Under the pieces are notes generated by a model. The model ran no database searches. It worked only from the letters and a program-made list of their open reading frames with translations, and was not told where the DNA came from. DNA of 64,000 bases, from NCBI GenBank assembly GCA_041749255.1, contig JBGTBR010000056.1, forward strand, positions 41,914 to 105,913, written 5' to 3'. Below, piece by piece: positions 28,952-37,878 of the stretch. Every line of letters begins with the position of its first letter. The first letter of the stretch is position 1. The stretch is from JABDLO01 sp041749255. GTDB taxonomy: Bacteria > Bacteroidota > Bacteroidia > Chitinophagales > Saprospiraceae. The translations under genes were made by a program, and so were the position numbers.

Positions 28952-30193
28952 ATGACATTTAAAGAATTTGGTCTTATAGAGGAACTTCAGGAAGCCCTTT
29001 CCTATATGAAGTTTGAAAAAGCAACACCTATACAAGAAAAGGCAATTCCGGTTATTCTGGAAGGTAGGGATCTTTTAGCCTGTGCTCAAACGGGAACGGG
29101 TAAGACAGCGGCATTTATTTTACCTGTACTTAGTATGTTGTCACAAAAAGACAGAAATCATACCAGTGTATTGGTTTTGGCTCCTACCCGGGAATTGGCA
29201 ATTCAAATTGAACAACAAATTCAAGCATTTGCCTATTTTGTTGACGTATCATCTATTGCCGTATATGGGGGAGGCAGCGGTCAGGATTTTGAAACTGAAA
29301 AAAAAGCTTTAAAAACCGGAGCAGATATCATAGTAGCTACACCGGGACGTCTCATATCCCATCTCAATATGGGTTATACCAAATTTGGTAAAATTGAATA
29401 TCTGATACTTGATGAAGCGGACAGAATGCTCGATATGGGTTTTTTCGAGGACATTCAAAAGATAGTGGCTTTTATTCCAAAACAGCGACAAACTTTACTT
29501 TTTAGTGCTACCTTCCCACCTAAGATCAAGCAATTGGCACAATCCATATTAAGAGATCAGGCAGAAATTTCCATTGCCGCTTCAATGCCTGCTGAAGGTG
29601 TATTACAAGCTGCTTATCTTATTTATGACCAACAAAAAATAGGATTAATTAAGCATTTGATTGATGAAAAACCAAATTACCACAGCATACTTATTTTCAC
29701 CTCTACCAAAAAGAACGTAGCGGATATAACCCGAGCCTTCAAAAATACTGATTATAAGGTATTGGGAGTATCTTCAGATTTAGCACAAAATGACAGAGAA
29801 GATGCGCTCAAACGATTCAGATCACGTGAGATCAGAGTCCTGGTGGCGACTGATGTATTAAGTAGAGGTATTGATATTCAAGATATTAATTTGGTGATCA
29901 ATTTTGATGTGCCCGGCGATGCTGAAGATTATGTGCATCGGATTGGTAGGACTGCCAGGGCTGAAACAACCGGAGTTGCTCTCACTTTGGTGAATGAAAA
30001 TGATATGTTTAAATTCCACAAAATCGAGCAGTTAATAGGGAATGAGGTTATGAAAGTCTCCCTTCCAAGATCAATAGGAGAAGGCCCGGCCTGGAACCCA
30101 CATGGTGGAGAAAGAAAAAATTTCCGCAATTTCAAATCAAAACCAAAAGAAGGAAAGAATAAGAATTTTAAAAGAAGGGCATCAAAGCATTGA
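28952..30193 (+). CDS. DEAD-box ATP-dependent RNA helicase (RhlE type)
   Basis: A 413-residue RNA helicase that remodels RNA structure or RNA-protein complexes. The motifs are in order: Q motif FEKATPIQEKAIPVIL, motif I AQTGTGKT (45-52), Ia APTRELAIQ, Ib ATPGRL, motif II DEAD (154-157), motif III SAT (185-187), and in the second domain the FTSTKKN, VATDVLSRGIDI and HRIGRTARA segments. After about residue 375 it has a Gly/Lys/Arg-rich basic tail (KNFRNFKSKPKEGKNKNFKR), common for RNA binding. The RhlE group is the closest by motif. The next gene is convergent with a 35-bp gap. Confidence 0.95.
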   Translation: MTFKEFGLIEELQEALSYMKFEKATPIQEKAIPVILEGRDLLACAQTGTGKTAAFILPVLSMLSQKDRNHTSVLVLAPTRELAIQIEQQIQAFAYFVDVSSIAVYGGGSGQDFETEKKALKTGADIIVATPGRLISHLNMGYTKFGKIEYLILDEADRMLDMGFFEDIQKIVAFIPKQRQTLLFSATFPPKIKQLAQSILRDQAEISIAASMPAEGVLQAAYLIYDQQKIGLIKHLIDEKPNYHSILIFTSTKKNVADITRAFKNTDYKVLGVSSDLAQNDREDALKRFRSREIRVLVATDVLSRGIDIQDINLVINFDVPGDAEDYVHRIGRTARAETTGVALTLVNENDMFKFHKIEQLIGNEVMKVSLPRSIGEGPAWNPHGGERKNFRNFKSKPKEGKNKNFKRRASKH

Positions 30194-30228
30194 TAATACA
30201 ACCCAGTAAAGCTTTTCAGATGTATCTT

Positions 30229-31461
30229 TTATCGGCAAAAAGCTAAGTGTACTTCTTCGGCAAAAGAAAAACCCCTTCTCGTACTTACTTCCAGTTCATC
30301 ACACCCGGTGACTACCTGATTTTTCAGAATATAGGCAAGAGCTTTGTTAAAAGTGCCCAACGGATCTCCGGGGTAAAAATCTAAATAATAGGTGAAATCC
30401 GATATCGCCTTTGTGTAATCACCATATATAAAATATAGACATCCCCTCAGGTAAAAAGAAGAAGGATCTCTTGGGTTTTCTATCATGCTGTTATTGATTT
30501 GAAAATAAGCCTCTGTATAATTACCCGTCATCATGAGACAAAAAATCCAATTATAATGGGCTTCCTCAAAGCTGGGGTCTGCATTTCTGGCAGTATTAAA
30601 ATCTTCCAATGCAGCATCAAAACGACCCATTTGCAAATAAACTAAGCCCCTTTGAAAAAATAGTTCACTCTGACCCGGATCAAGGGCTATAACCTGGTCG
30701 TAATCCATTAATGCCATTAACAAATTTCCAGATTTCAAATAGGTATAAGCTCTGTTTTGAAATGCCTGACTGTAATGAGGTTCTTTTGTAATCGCCAGTG
30801 TAAATGCTTCTCTTGCATCATCATAACCTTCATTTTGCAAAAATATCAACCCTTCAATATCATGCAATAAAGAAGAGTACATTTCCCTTTCTTTCATTTC
30901 AGCTATCAATGTCATTGCTTCTGCATAATCCCCACGATTAAATAAAAGCAAAGCATCGCGTAAATAAAGTTGCTCGTCATCTTCTGCAACACGCAATTTC
31001 AAATCAAGATTATTAAATGCATCCTGATATCGATCCATCATCATCCTTTCAGTCAAGTGAAAGGACGAAGAAAATGACCCTACCCCATCGATAAATGGTA
31101 AAAAATTCAGATCCTCGTTTGCCCCGAAGTAATTTTTTGCCATCAGTTCCATCCTCGCTTTACCCAGGTAGTAAACTCCTGCAAAAGGATTATAAAACAA
31201 CGCTCTATCATAATCCTTTTTTGCAAGGTCTGCATTTCCTGTAATCTCGTAAACCCTGGCTCTTTTAATGTATGCTTTTGCACTGGTATTGTCTATATCG
31301 ATTGCAGTTGAATACATATTTATAGCTGAGATCCAGTTACCCAGCTTCATAGCATGGTCACCTTCACTGATAAAAGTGGCGACCCTTTGCCCATTTAAAT
31401 CAGGGGCTAAACTTAAAGTCATTAAAATGATGAACACTATCTGTATCGATCGGATATTCAT
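30229..31461 (-). CDS. Secreted tetratricopeptide repeat protein
   Basis: A 410-residue protein with a cleavable signal peptide (hydrophobic to about residue 24, ending near LNGQR) and then about nine TPR-like helical pairs. Clear repeats include AISMYSTAIDIDNTSAKAYI, YSQAFQNRAYTYLKSGNLLM, DPGQSELFFQRGLVYLQMGR and FEEAHYNWIFCLMMTGNY. The C-terminus carries a possible disulfide pair (GCDEL and LAFCR). TPR arrays mediate protein binding; the partner is unknown. It is probably periplasmic or outer-membrane associated. It is transcribed alone, between convergent helicase and divergent lipoprotein genes. Confidence 0.8.
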   Translation of the reverse strand: MNIRSIQIVFIILMTLSLAPDLNGQRVATFISEGDHAMKLGNWISAINMYSTAIDIDNTSAKAYIKRARVYEITGNADLAKKDYDRALFYNPFAGVYYLGKARMELMAKNYFGANEDLNFLPFIDGVGSFSSSFHLTERMMMDRYQDAFNNLDLKLRVAEDDEQLYLRDALLLFNRGDYAEAMTLIAEMKEREMYSSLLHDIEGLIFLQNEGYDDAREAFTLAITKEPHYSQAFQNRAYTYLKSGNLLMALMDYDQVIALDPGQSELFFQRGLVYLQMGRFDAALEDFNTARNADPSFEEAHYNWIFCLMMTGNYTEAYFQINNSMIENPRDPSSFYLRGCLYFIYGDYTKAISDFTYYLDFYPGDPLGTFNKALAYILKNQVVTGCDELEVSTRRGFSFAEEVHLAFCR

Positions 31462-31664
31462 ATTATGTTTTATTTCTTACTGGGTATATAAAAAATGGTA
31501 AGATAAAAATATTCAAAAATATTCACATTCTATCCAATCAGGCTTAAATATTTTGTCTCTTCAAACATCCTGGTTCTTTAAATGTTAAATTGACCTGAGT
31601 GTAATAGTTGTAACCTTTTATTTGAATTATTTAAAACTAACTTTTCATTTGAAAGTAAGTTTCT

Positions 31665-31684
31665 TAACTTTGCATTTATATTTG
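31665..31684 (+). promoter_or_regulatory. Two overlapping candidate -7 boxes for the Cys-rich lipoprotein
   Basis: TAACTTTG (31665-31672) and TATATTTG (31677-31684) both fit TAnnTTTG. They are 37 and 25 bp before the start. No strong -33 TTTG is at 19 bp for either. Confidence 0.4.
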
Positions 31685-31708
31685 CATTAATAACTTAAAA
31701 TCAGTTCA

Positions 31709-32170
31709 ATGAAAATAGCGAATTCGCTTTTGTTTTTATCTTTTATATCATTTTTTGTCTTTGCTTCCTGTAAGGATAAAAATACATCTGTAAGAGACGA
31801 CGCACGAAATTCCTTGAATGTACCTGAGAATGTGACTCCGGTAACTCCTTCTCTCAATCAGGCAACTGCAGGGCTTGTACAACATTACATATGTCCAAAC
31901 AATTGTGCAGGTAGTGGTGGAGCCGCACAGGGAACTTGTCCGGTTTGTGGAGCTCAGTATCTACACAATCAGGCATGGCACGACCAGCAGACTCAGACTG
32001 GTGCTCAACCTGCTGCAGAACCTTTTCAGCAACCCGATGCACTTCCTGGTCAAAATTCATTAGGAGTGTGGCACTACACATGCACTGCTGGTTGTCCAGG
32101 TGGGTCAGGTTCAATGGGCAACTGCACAACTTGTGGAGCAGCATTGGTGCATAATGATGCTTATCACTAA
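31709..32170 (+). CDS. Lipoprotein with two Cys-rich heavy-metal-binding-like motifs
   Basis: A 153-residue lipoprotein (lipobox FASC, Cys 21). The mature part holds two related Cys4/His motifs: YICPNNCAGSGGAAQ then GTCPVCGAQYLHN, and YTCTAGCPGGSGSMG then NCTTCGAALVHND. Each has a CxxxC and a CxxCG pair and resembles the heavy-metal-binding domain (YHS/HMBD-like) seen in copper efflux proteins. The second copy has lost the Pro of CPVCG. The linker is Gln/Pro/Ala rich. Metal binding is inferred. A convergent marR gene and a strong terminator follow. A single-motif relative is encoded at 51054-51320. Confidence 0.8.
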   Translation: MKIANSLLFLSFISFFVFASCKDKNTSVRDDARNSLNVPENVTPVTPSLNQATAGLVQHYICPNNCAGSGGAAQGTCPVCGAQYLHNQAWHDQQTQTGAQPAAEPFQQPDALPGQNSLGVWHYTCTAGCPGGSGSMGNCTTCGAALVHNDAYH

Positions 32171-32230
32171 TAAGGTTGCTGAACATGAGTTCGCTATCCT
32201 TAGATTTAAAAAAGTAATAGATTCTACTTC

Positions 32231-32266
32231 AAAAACCAGGGAGATGATTCTTCCTGGTTTTTGACA
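32231..32266 (+). terminator. Intrinsic terminator after the Cys-rich lipoprotein
   Basis: AAAAACCAGG (32231-32240) and CCTGGTTTTT (32253-32262) form a perfect 10-bp stem with a 12-nt loop and T-rich 3' side. The A-rich 5' side could also work for the convergent marR gene. Confidence 0.8.
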
Positions 32267-32376
32267 TACACTACATTGATTTAATATCTTTTGTTTGGTG
32301 CCTGGCTCTTCCGAATACCGGCCGATACCGGTTTGCTGTAATATAGTGTATCCTGAAGTTCCAATGATGTGAATCG

Positions 32377-32420
32377 ATTTCGCTATACACAAATTCAGAT
32401 TATGTATAGCGAAATTTTTG
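32377..32420. terminator. Perfect 13-bp inverted repeat, terminator-like
   Basis: ATTTCGCTATACA (32377-32389) pairs exactly with TGTATAGCGAAAT (32403-32415), followed on the plus strand by T residues. It lies just 3' of the marR gene (minus strand) and after a separate terminator for the plus-strand lipoprotein. It could terminate marR, although the T-tract faces the other way. Confidence 0.6.
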
Positions 32421-32430
32421 TAATTAAAAA

Positions 32431-32910
32431 TCATCCACACATATCCTTATCCAGAATCTCAATGCATTTATTAAGGTATTCCAGAAAGTTACCCAGTTCT
32501 TCCTGATCGAAGTGAGAAAATAGTTCTCTATTCAGTTCTTCTCTTGGAACCTGCAGTTCCATGAGAAGTTCCCATCCTTTTTCTGTAAGTGTGAGACTTT
32601 TTCTCCTTTTATCAATGTCATCATCGGTTTGTGTAATAAGATCCTTTTCCAATAATACATTGGTGATGGCAGTGATATTGGGTCGAGTCACATGAAGTGA
32701 ATCTGCCAATTCGGAAGACAGCAAAGGCCTTTTTTGAGTAAATCTCTCGAGAAATGGAATGTTTTGATCATAAGCCAGATGCAATAAAATAAGCCACTGT
32801 TGGGTAGAAACACCCAGGTCATGGGAAATTTTATGTTTTCTGCTTTTTAATTGATCTGAAAGTTTGAGAATACGGAGAATGATAGATTCTTCCATCCTTT
32901 TTTTGAACAT
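32431..32910 (-). CDS. MarR family transcriptional regulator
   Basis: A 159-residue winged-helix regulator. The N-terminal helix bundle (EESIILRILKLSDQLKSRKH) is followed by the wHTH: PLLSSELADSLHVTRPNITAI forms the recognition helix region and VLLEKDLITQTDDDIDKRRK is the wing with the DxRxxxLxLT pattern (here DKRRKSLTLTEKG). It likely binds a palindromic operator as a dimer; the ligand is unknown. It is convergent with the Cys-rich lipoprotein and stands alone. Confidence 0.9.
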   Translation of the reverse strand: MFKKRMEESIILRILKLSDQLKSRKHKISHDLGVSTQQWLILLHLAYDQNIPFLERFTQKRPLLSSELADSLHVTRPNITAITNVLLEKDLITQTDDDIDKRRKSLTLTEKGWELLMELQVPREELNRELFSHFDQEELGNFLEYLNKCIEILDKDMCG

Positions 32911-33264
32911 AAGGTTCAGGTTTAGATTTTTTCAATAATAGAACAAAACCGCCTCCCAATACTGAAATAAAGATCAATATAATCAATCCTTTATTATATG
33001 AAGCATATGCTGCCCTTAATTTTACCCTTACAACTGATTACCACATACGACAACTAATTGTATTTAGTCACAATTCGCAGTACTTTCTTTAAATGGTTCC
33101 CTGAAAAATCCAACAATCAATACTAAAAATATAACCCATTTAAGTCCCTTACTTTTTGTTAAATACAGGATATTTAAAAAGGATGACTTTGTCATGTAAA
33201 TATTTTATTTCCACACATAAAGTGTTTTTAAATAATTGCGATATTTGCAAAGTAGTTCTAGAAT
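32911..33264. other. Intergenic region before tRNA-Leu
   Basis: About 350 bp of AT-rich sequence, no gene recognised. An open frame opposite the tRNA (33149-33349) is a shadow of the tRNA sequence. Confidence 0.4.
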
Positions 33265-33348
<84 letters not shown>

Positions 33349-33430
33349 CTGAAAGTCTTCAAATAGCAAAGAAATTTATTGGGTTTTTAAGAATTTTGTA
33401 ACCCTATTCACCTTTAACAATATTCAATTG

Positions 33431-34250
33431 ATCTTGAAGTTGGCTCAATCTCAACCTCATTTTAGCTGGTAGCTCGTATCTGGTAGCTCGTAGTGATTAG
33501 TTCGTAGCTCGTAGCAGTATGCAGTATGCAGTATGCAGTTGGCAATAAGTTCCTTTCATAACAAAATAACGCGCGTAGCGCAAATGACGACGAAGTCAAA
33601 TGAACTCTCACCTCCTCACCTTAACTCTTGACTTTCCGACCTTCCGACTTTCAGACTTTCAGACCATTTTGCTCGTAGCTCGTAGCTGGTTACAAATGGT
33701 TTTAGTTTTAGTTTTAGTTTTGGTTAATTTTCAATTTTCCGACTTCCGACTTTCAGACTTTCAGACCTTCGACCTTCAGACCTTCGACTTTCCGACTTTC
33801 GACCTTCCGACCATTTTAGCTCGTAGCTCGTAGCTGGTTGCAAATAGTTTTAGTTTTAGTTTTAGTTAATTTTCAATTTTCAATTTCCGACTTTCCGACC
33901 TTCCGACTTTAAGACTTTCAGACCATTTTGCTCGTAGCTCGTAGCTGGTTGCAAATGGTTTTAGTTTTAGTTTTGGTTTTGGTTAATTTTCAATTTTCCG
34001 ACTTTCGACTTTCAGACTTTCGACTTTCAGACTTTCGACTTTCAGACCTTCAGGCCATTTTAGCTCGTAGATGGTAGCTCGTAGCTGGCAGCAAATGGTT
34101 TTAGTTTTAGTTTTAGTTTTGGTTTTTCATTGGTTAACTTTCAACTTTCAACTTTCGACCTTCAGACTTTCGACCTTCAGACCGTTTACCGTTCACTGCT
34201 CACCATTCACCGTTTTTCTACCTGCCAAAGGCGAAGACCTCAACCTTGCC
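33431..34250. repeat. Modular word-repeat island 2
   Basis: Starts 80 bp after tRNA-Leu and is the reverse-complement vocabulary of island 1: CTCAACCTCA words, GCAGTATGCAGT words, GTAGCTCGTAGCTGG words, TTCAGACTTTCGAC words, TTTTAGTTTTAG words and ATTTTCAATTTTC words. A 62-bp core copy is at 33528-33589 (minus orientation). Four higher-order units start with CATTTTG/ACTCGTAGCTCGTAG-type sequence near 33662, 33812, 33923 and 34056. A further module (GTTTACCGTTCACTGCTCACC then CTGCCAAAGGCG) closes it at 34180-34235. Predicted frames here are low-complexity artefacts. Confidence 0.9.
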
Positions 34251-34659
34251 TCAATCTTAGCACGTAAGACTTTCCCAGATGAGAATGAGTTAATTATATC
34301 AACCGGTCTTTACCTTTAGGATTTTGTGCATTACATTTTGGGAAACCGACTTCCTTAAATGATAAAATACCATCATATTTTCGATAAACAAAATGCATAC
34401 ATCCACATGATTACATATACTTTGGATAAAAACAAAAATTTAAACCGCTTTGGTCAAATTTTAACACAGGATAAAATTAAATGATCAAACTTTTATATTA
34501 AACTATAAATCAAATATTTAAAGTCCAATATTACCTACAAAAACTTTTTCCAGCTATGTAAATAATTTCTTTCAAAAATTTTATGGGGAATTTAAAAGGC
34601 AGCGTACCGGATAAATAATAAGTTAATATTAAACGTCCCAGTTTCAACTGGGTCCGTTG
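34251..34659. other. Leader region of susC
   Basis: About 400 bp of AT-rich sequence between repeat island 2 and susC. No gene recognised; it probably holds the susC promoter. A palindrome lies at 34633-34657. Confidence 0.4.
34633..34657. promoter_or_regulatory. Palindrome immediately upstream of susC
   Basis: CCCAGTT (34637-34643) pairs perfectly with AACTGGG (34646-34652) around a 2-nt centre, with outer ACG/CGT arms also pairing. It lies within 10 bp of the first possible ATG of susC (34660), so it may act as an operator or as a translation-controlling hairpin. Confidence 0.5.
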
Positions 34660-37600
34660 ATGCAAAATTTTATTCAATCACTCAATTTTAAATTTAACCA
34701 GATGATCAGAAAAAGTTTGGGAAAAGTTATTTTCCTGCTGTTTTTTGCAACGCAAATGGTTTTTGCCCAGCAAAAAACCATTACAGGAAAGGTAACCGAT
34801 TCTACCGGTGAACCTTTGATCGGAGCCAACGTATCAGTACAAGGTACAACACGCGGCTCTATTACAGATATTGACGGGATGTATACCATCCAGGCAGAAG
34901 CATTAGAAGTATTGGTCTTTTCTTACCTTGGGTATCAGGAGGTAAGTATGGTTGTAGTTGGGGAAACTTCAATTATGAATATCCAAATGGAAGAAGACGC
35001 CACGACTTTGGACGAAGTTATTGTTATTGCTTATGGTACTGTAAAGAAAGAATCGTTTGTAGGTTCAGCCTCTCAGATCAAATCAGAAGATTTCGAAGGC
35101 AGAGCCATTACAAATATCTCCCAGGCTTTGGAAGGTACTGCAGCAGGTGTACAAGTAACTCCGGGCAGCGGACAACCAGGAAGTGGTCCAAACATCAGGG
35201 TCAGAGGAATTGGTTCCGTTTCTTCATCTAATGCCCCATTATATGTTGTTGATGGCGTAATATTTACCGGAAACTTAGCCAGTTTAAACCCCAATGATAT
35301 AGAAAGCCTGACAGTCCTGAAAGATGCAGCTTCGACTTCACTTTATGGATCCGGTGCTTCTAATGGAGTGATCATGATCACCACGAAAAGAGGAAAAAAA
35401 GGAGTTAAAGATAGGATTACAATGAACATCAGTCACGGGGTAACGGGCAGATCGGTACCTGAATATCCAAGAGTAGGTCCGGAAGATTATTATGTACTCA
35501 TGTGGGAAGCCCTCCGAAACAGTAAAGTGAGTGCGGGTATAGCTCAGGATGCCGCCAATCAGCAGGCCTCATCAGAAATTTATGGTCTTTTGGGTTACAA
35601 TCCATTTTCTGTAGCCAATGATCAGATCGTTTTGCCCAATGGTGCAATAAACCCTGCCGCTTCGCTTCGTTATGGTACCCTTGACTGGCAGGATGAATTG
35701 TTCCAGGTTGGATCAAGAAGCAATGCTGACCTTTCCATATCGGGAGCTAATGACAAAACGGATTATTTTATATCAATGGGTTACCTTAATGAGGAAGCTT
35801 ATGTGATCAATTCTGATTTTGAGCGTTTTACAACCAGGATCAGTGCCAATTCCAGAGTTAAAGATTGGTTAAGAACGGGTTTGAACATTGCAGGATCATA
35901 TTCTGATTCAAGGCAAGCAGTAGATGGAGCTGCAAGTTCAGCATCTTTTGTCAATCCATTCAGAACTACCAGAGTAATCGGGTCTATATATCCGGTTTAC
36001 CTGCACGACCCTATGACTGGTCAACTTATATTAGATGATAATGGCAATAGGATTTTCGATTCAGGAGATCTTTTTGAAATAAGAGGCCCAGGAGCATCAC
36101 CAGGCAGACATCCCATTCAGGAAAACTTATTAAATATTGATCGCGATAAAGTCCTGAATTTAAATACCAGAACATTTGCAGAGATATCATTTCTCACCAA
36201 TTTTAAGTTTACAACGAATCTTGGTTTTGATAGAAGATATTTCAACAACGAACGTCTTCAAAATGCCATAATAGGTGACGCTGCTCCATCGGGCAGAGGG
36301 TTTAGAACCAATACGGTTACCACTGGGATCAACCTAAATCAGCTGTTGGAATACAATAATAATTTCGGAAAACACAATTTGGGATTATTGGTAGGGCACG
36401 AAAGTTTTTCCTATGAATTCAATTCATTGACCGGTACCCGACAAGATCAGGTTATTGAGGGAAATACAGAATTGATCAACTTTGTCAATATCACCAATCT
36501 CAACTCTTTCACCAGAGAATTAAGAAGAGAGGGATTTTTCAGCCGTCTTAATTATAACTGGGACAATAAGTACTTTTTGTCAGGTTCTGTGAGAAGGGAT
36601 GGGTCGTCAAGGTTTGCCCCAGATGTCAGATGGGGAACTTTCTGGTCAGTGGGTGGAGCCTGGAGAATTATAGAAGAATCGTGGTTTGATAATATGAGAT
36701 GGCTCAATGACTTAAAACTAAGAGCATCTTATGGACAAGTTGGAAATGACTCCAATTTAAGCCACGGAGACCTATCATTTTTTGCTTTTCAACCTTTAGC
36801 TAGTTTGGGATTCAATAATGCCGCTGAAGCAGGGGCAGTGTTAAGCTCAGCCGGAAACAGAGCCTTAACCTGGGAGTCAAATAACCAGTTTGACGTGGCT
36901 GTTGAATTTTCATTATTCAGCAATAGGATCTCGGGTTCTGTGGAATATTATTGGAGAGAATCTGACGGCTTAATTTTTGATGTTCCTCTACCTGTATCTT
37001 CCGGATTGGATAATGTATCGGAAAACATAGGAGCCATGTTCAATAGAGGTATTGAACTTTTTATCAATGCAGATGTAGTAAGAAGCAGGGATTTTATCTG
37101 GAATGTAAACTTCAATGCTTCTACGCTGACCAATAGAATAACTAAGTTGCCTCAGGAAGAAATTATAACGGGAACCAAGAAATTGGTAGTAGGAAGTTCC
37201 ATCTTCGAATATTGGTTAAGAGAATGGTATGGTGTAGATCCTACTGATGGTTCAGCTCTTTACATTCCCACACCAGACGCTATTGAAACTGGAGGTTCTG
37301 ATATCAGAGAAGTCAATGGAATACAGGTTACAACAAATCAAAATAACGCTGAATTCAATTTTGTAGGCACAGCCGTTCCGGATCTGTTTGGTGGTATAGG
37401 AACTTCACTTCAATACAAAGGTTTCAGGGTAAATGCTTTGGTAACTTACCAAATTGGTGGGTTGACATACGATAGTAATTTTTCTTCTTTAATGGATGCT
37501 GGTGATTATGGTCGTGCACTCAGTACAGAAATGCTGAACAGATGGCAACAACCGGGAGATGTAACAGATGTTCCCAGGATGGATGCAAGTGCAAGACCTC

Positions 37601-37860
37601 AGATCAATGCTGCTTCTTCCAGATGGTTGGTAGGATCTGATTTCCTTGCTTTCAGACAATTGGGATTATCGTACAGCATACCTAACAATACTGCCAGAGA
37701 TTGGGGAATCGAGGGCTTGAGATTCAATATCAATGCTGAAAATATTTTCGCTTTGACACAAAGAGATGGTTTAGAACCATCACAGAACTTTAATGGTACT
37801 ACACAAAACAGATTTACTCCAGCCAGGATTCTTTCAGTAGGGGCAAGTTTAGTTTTTTAA
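34660..37860 (+). CDS. susC: SusC/RagA-family TonB-linked outer membrane protein
   Basis: The 22-stranded receptor that imports oligomers bound by SusD, driven by TonB. The ATG at 34660 gives 1066 residues; the ATG at 34702 gives 1052 and puts the signal peptide (LGKVIFLLFFATQMVFAQ) in better register, so it may be the true start. After it comes the carboxypeptidase-regulatory-like domain (ITGKVTDSTGEPLIGANVSV), the TonB-box-like DEVIVIAYGTVKKESFVGSA, and the plug domain (VTPGSGQPGSGPNIRVRGIG; DAASTSLYGSGASNGVIMIT). A long beta-barrel with SusC motifs (RRDGSSRFAPDVRWGTFWSV) runs to the C-terminal Phe, as expected for BAM recognition. susD follows 18 bp later. The substrate is unknown; no glycoside hydrolase is adjacent. 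Confidence 0.95.
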   Translation: MQNFIQSLNFKFNQMIRKSLGKVIFLLFFATQMVFAQQKTITGKVTDSTGEPLIGANVSVQGTTRGSITDIDGMYTIQAEALEVLVFSYLGYQEVSMVVVGETSIMNIQMEEDATTLDEVIVIAYGTVKKESFVGSASQIKSEDFEGRAITNISQALEGTAAGVQVTPGSGQPGSGPNIRVRGIGSVSSSNAPLYVVDGVIFTGNLASLNPNDIESLTVLKDAASTSLYGSGASNGVIMITTKRGKKGVKDRITMNISHGVTGRSVPEYPRVGPEDYYVLMWEALRNSKVSAGIAQDAANQQASSEIYGLLGYNPFSVANDQIVLPNGAINPAASLRYGTLDWQDELFQVGSRSNADLSISGANDKTDYFISMGYLNEEAYVINSDFERFTTRISANSRVKDWLRTGLNIAGSYSDSRQAVDGAASSASFVNPFRTTRVIGSIYPVYLHDPMTGQLILDDNGNRIFDSGDLFEIRGPGASPGRHPIQENLLNIDRDKVLNLNTRTFAEISFLTNFKFTTNLGFDRRYFNNERLQNAIIGDAAPSGRGFRTNTVTTGINLNQLLEYNNNFGKHNLGLLVGHESFSYEFNSLTGTRQDQVIEGNTELINFVNITNLNSFTRELRREGFFSRLNYNWDNKYFLSGSVRRDGSSRFAPDVRWGTFWSVGGAWRIIEESWFDNMRWLNDLKLRASYGQVGNDSNLSHGDLSFFAFQPLASLGFNNAAEAGAVLSSAGNRALTWESNNQFDVAVEFSLFSNRISGSVEYYWRESDGLIFDVPLPVSSGLDNVSENIGAMFNRGIELFINADVVRSRDFIWNVNFNASTLTNRITKLPQEEIITGTKKLVVGSSIFEYWLREWYGVDPTDGSALYIPTPDAIETGGSDIREVNGIQVTTNQNNAEFNFVGTAVPDLFGGIGTSLQYKGFRVNALVTYQIGGLTYDSNFSSLMDAGDYGRALSTEMLNRWQQPGDVTDVPRMDASARPQINAASSRWLVGSDFLAFRQLGLSYSIPNNTARDWGIEGLRFNINAENIFALTQRDGLEPSQNFNGTTQNRFTPARILSVGASLVF

Positions 37861-37878
37861 ATTTAAAAAATAATAACA

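Noticed and set aside
33431..34250. CRISPR array
   Set aside because: Repeats are 6-8 nt words and 110-150 bp composite units without constant repeat/spacer alternation; no cas gene in the window.
33600..34319. Open frames in island 2
   Set aside because: Same repeat artefact; composition and frame change with each word.
36948..37133. Minus-strand frame inside susC
   Set aside because: Shadow of susC; no independent support.
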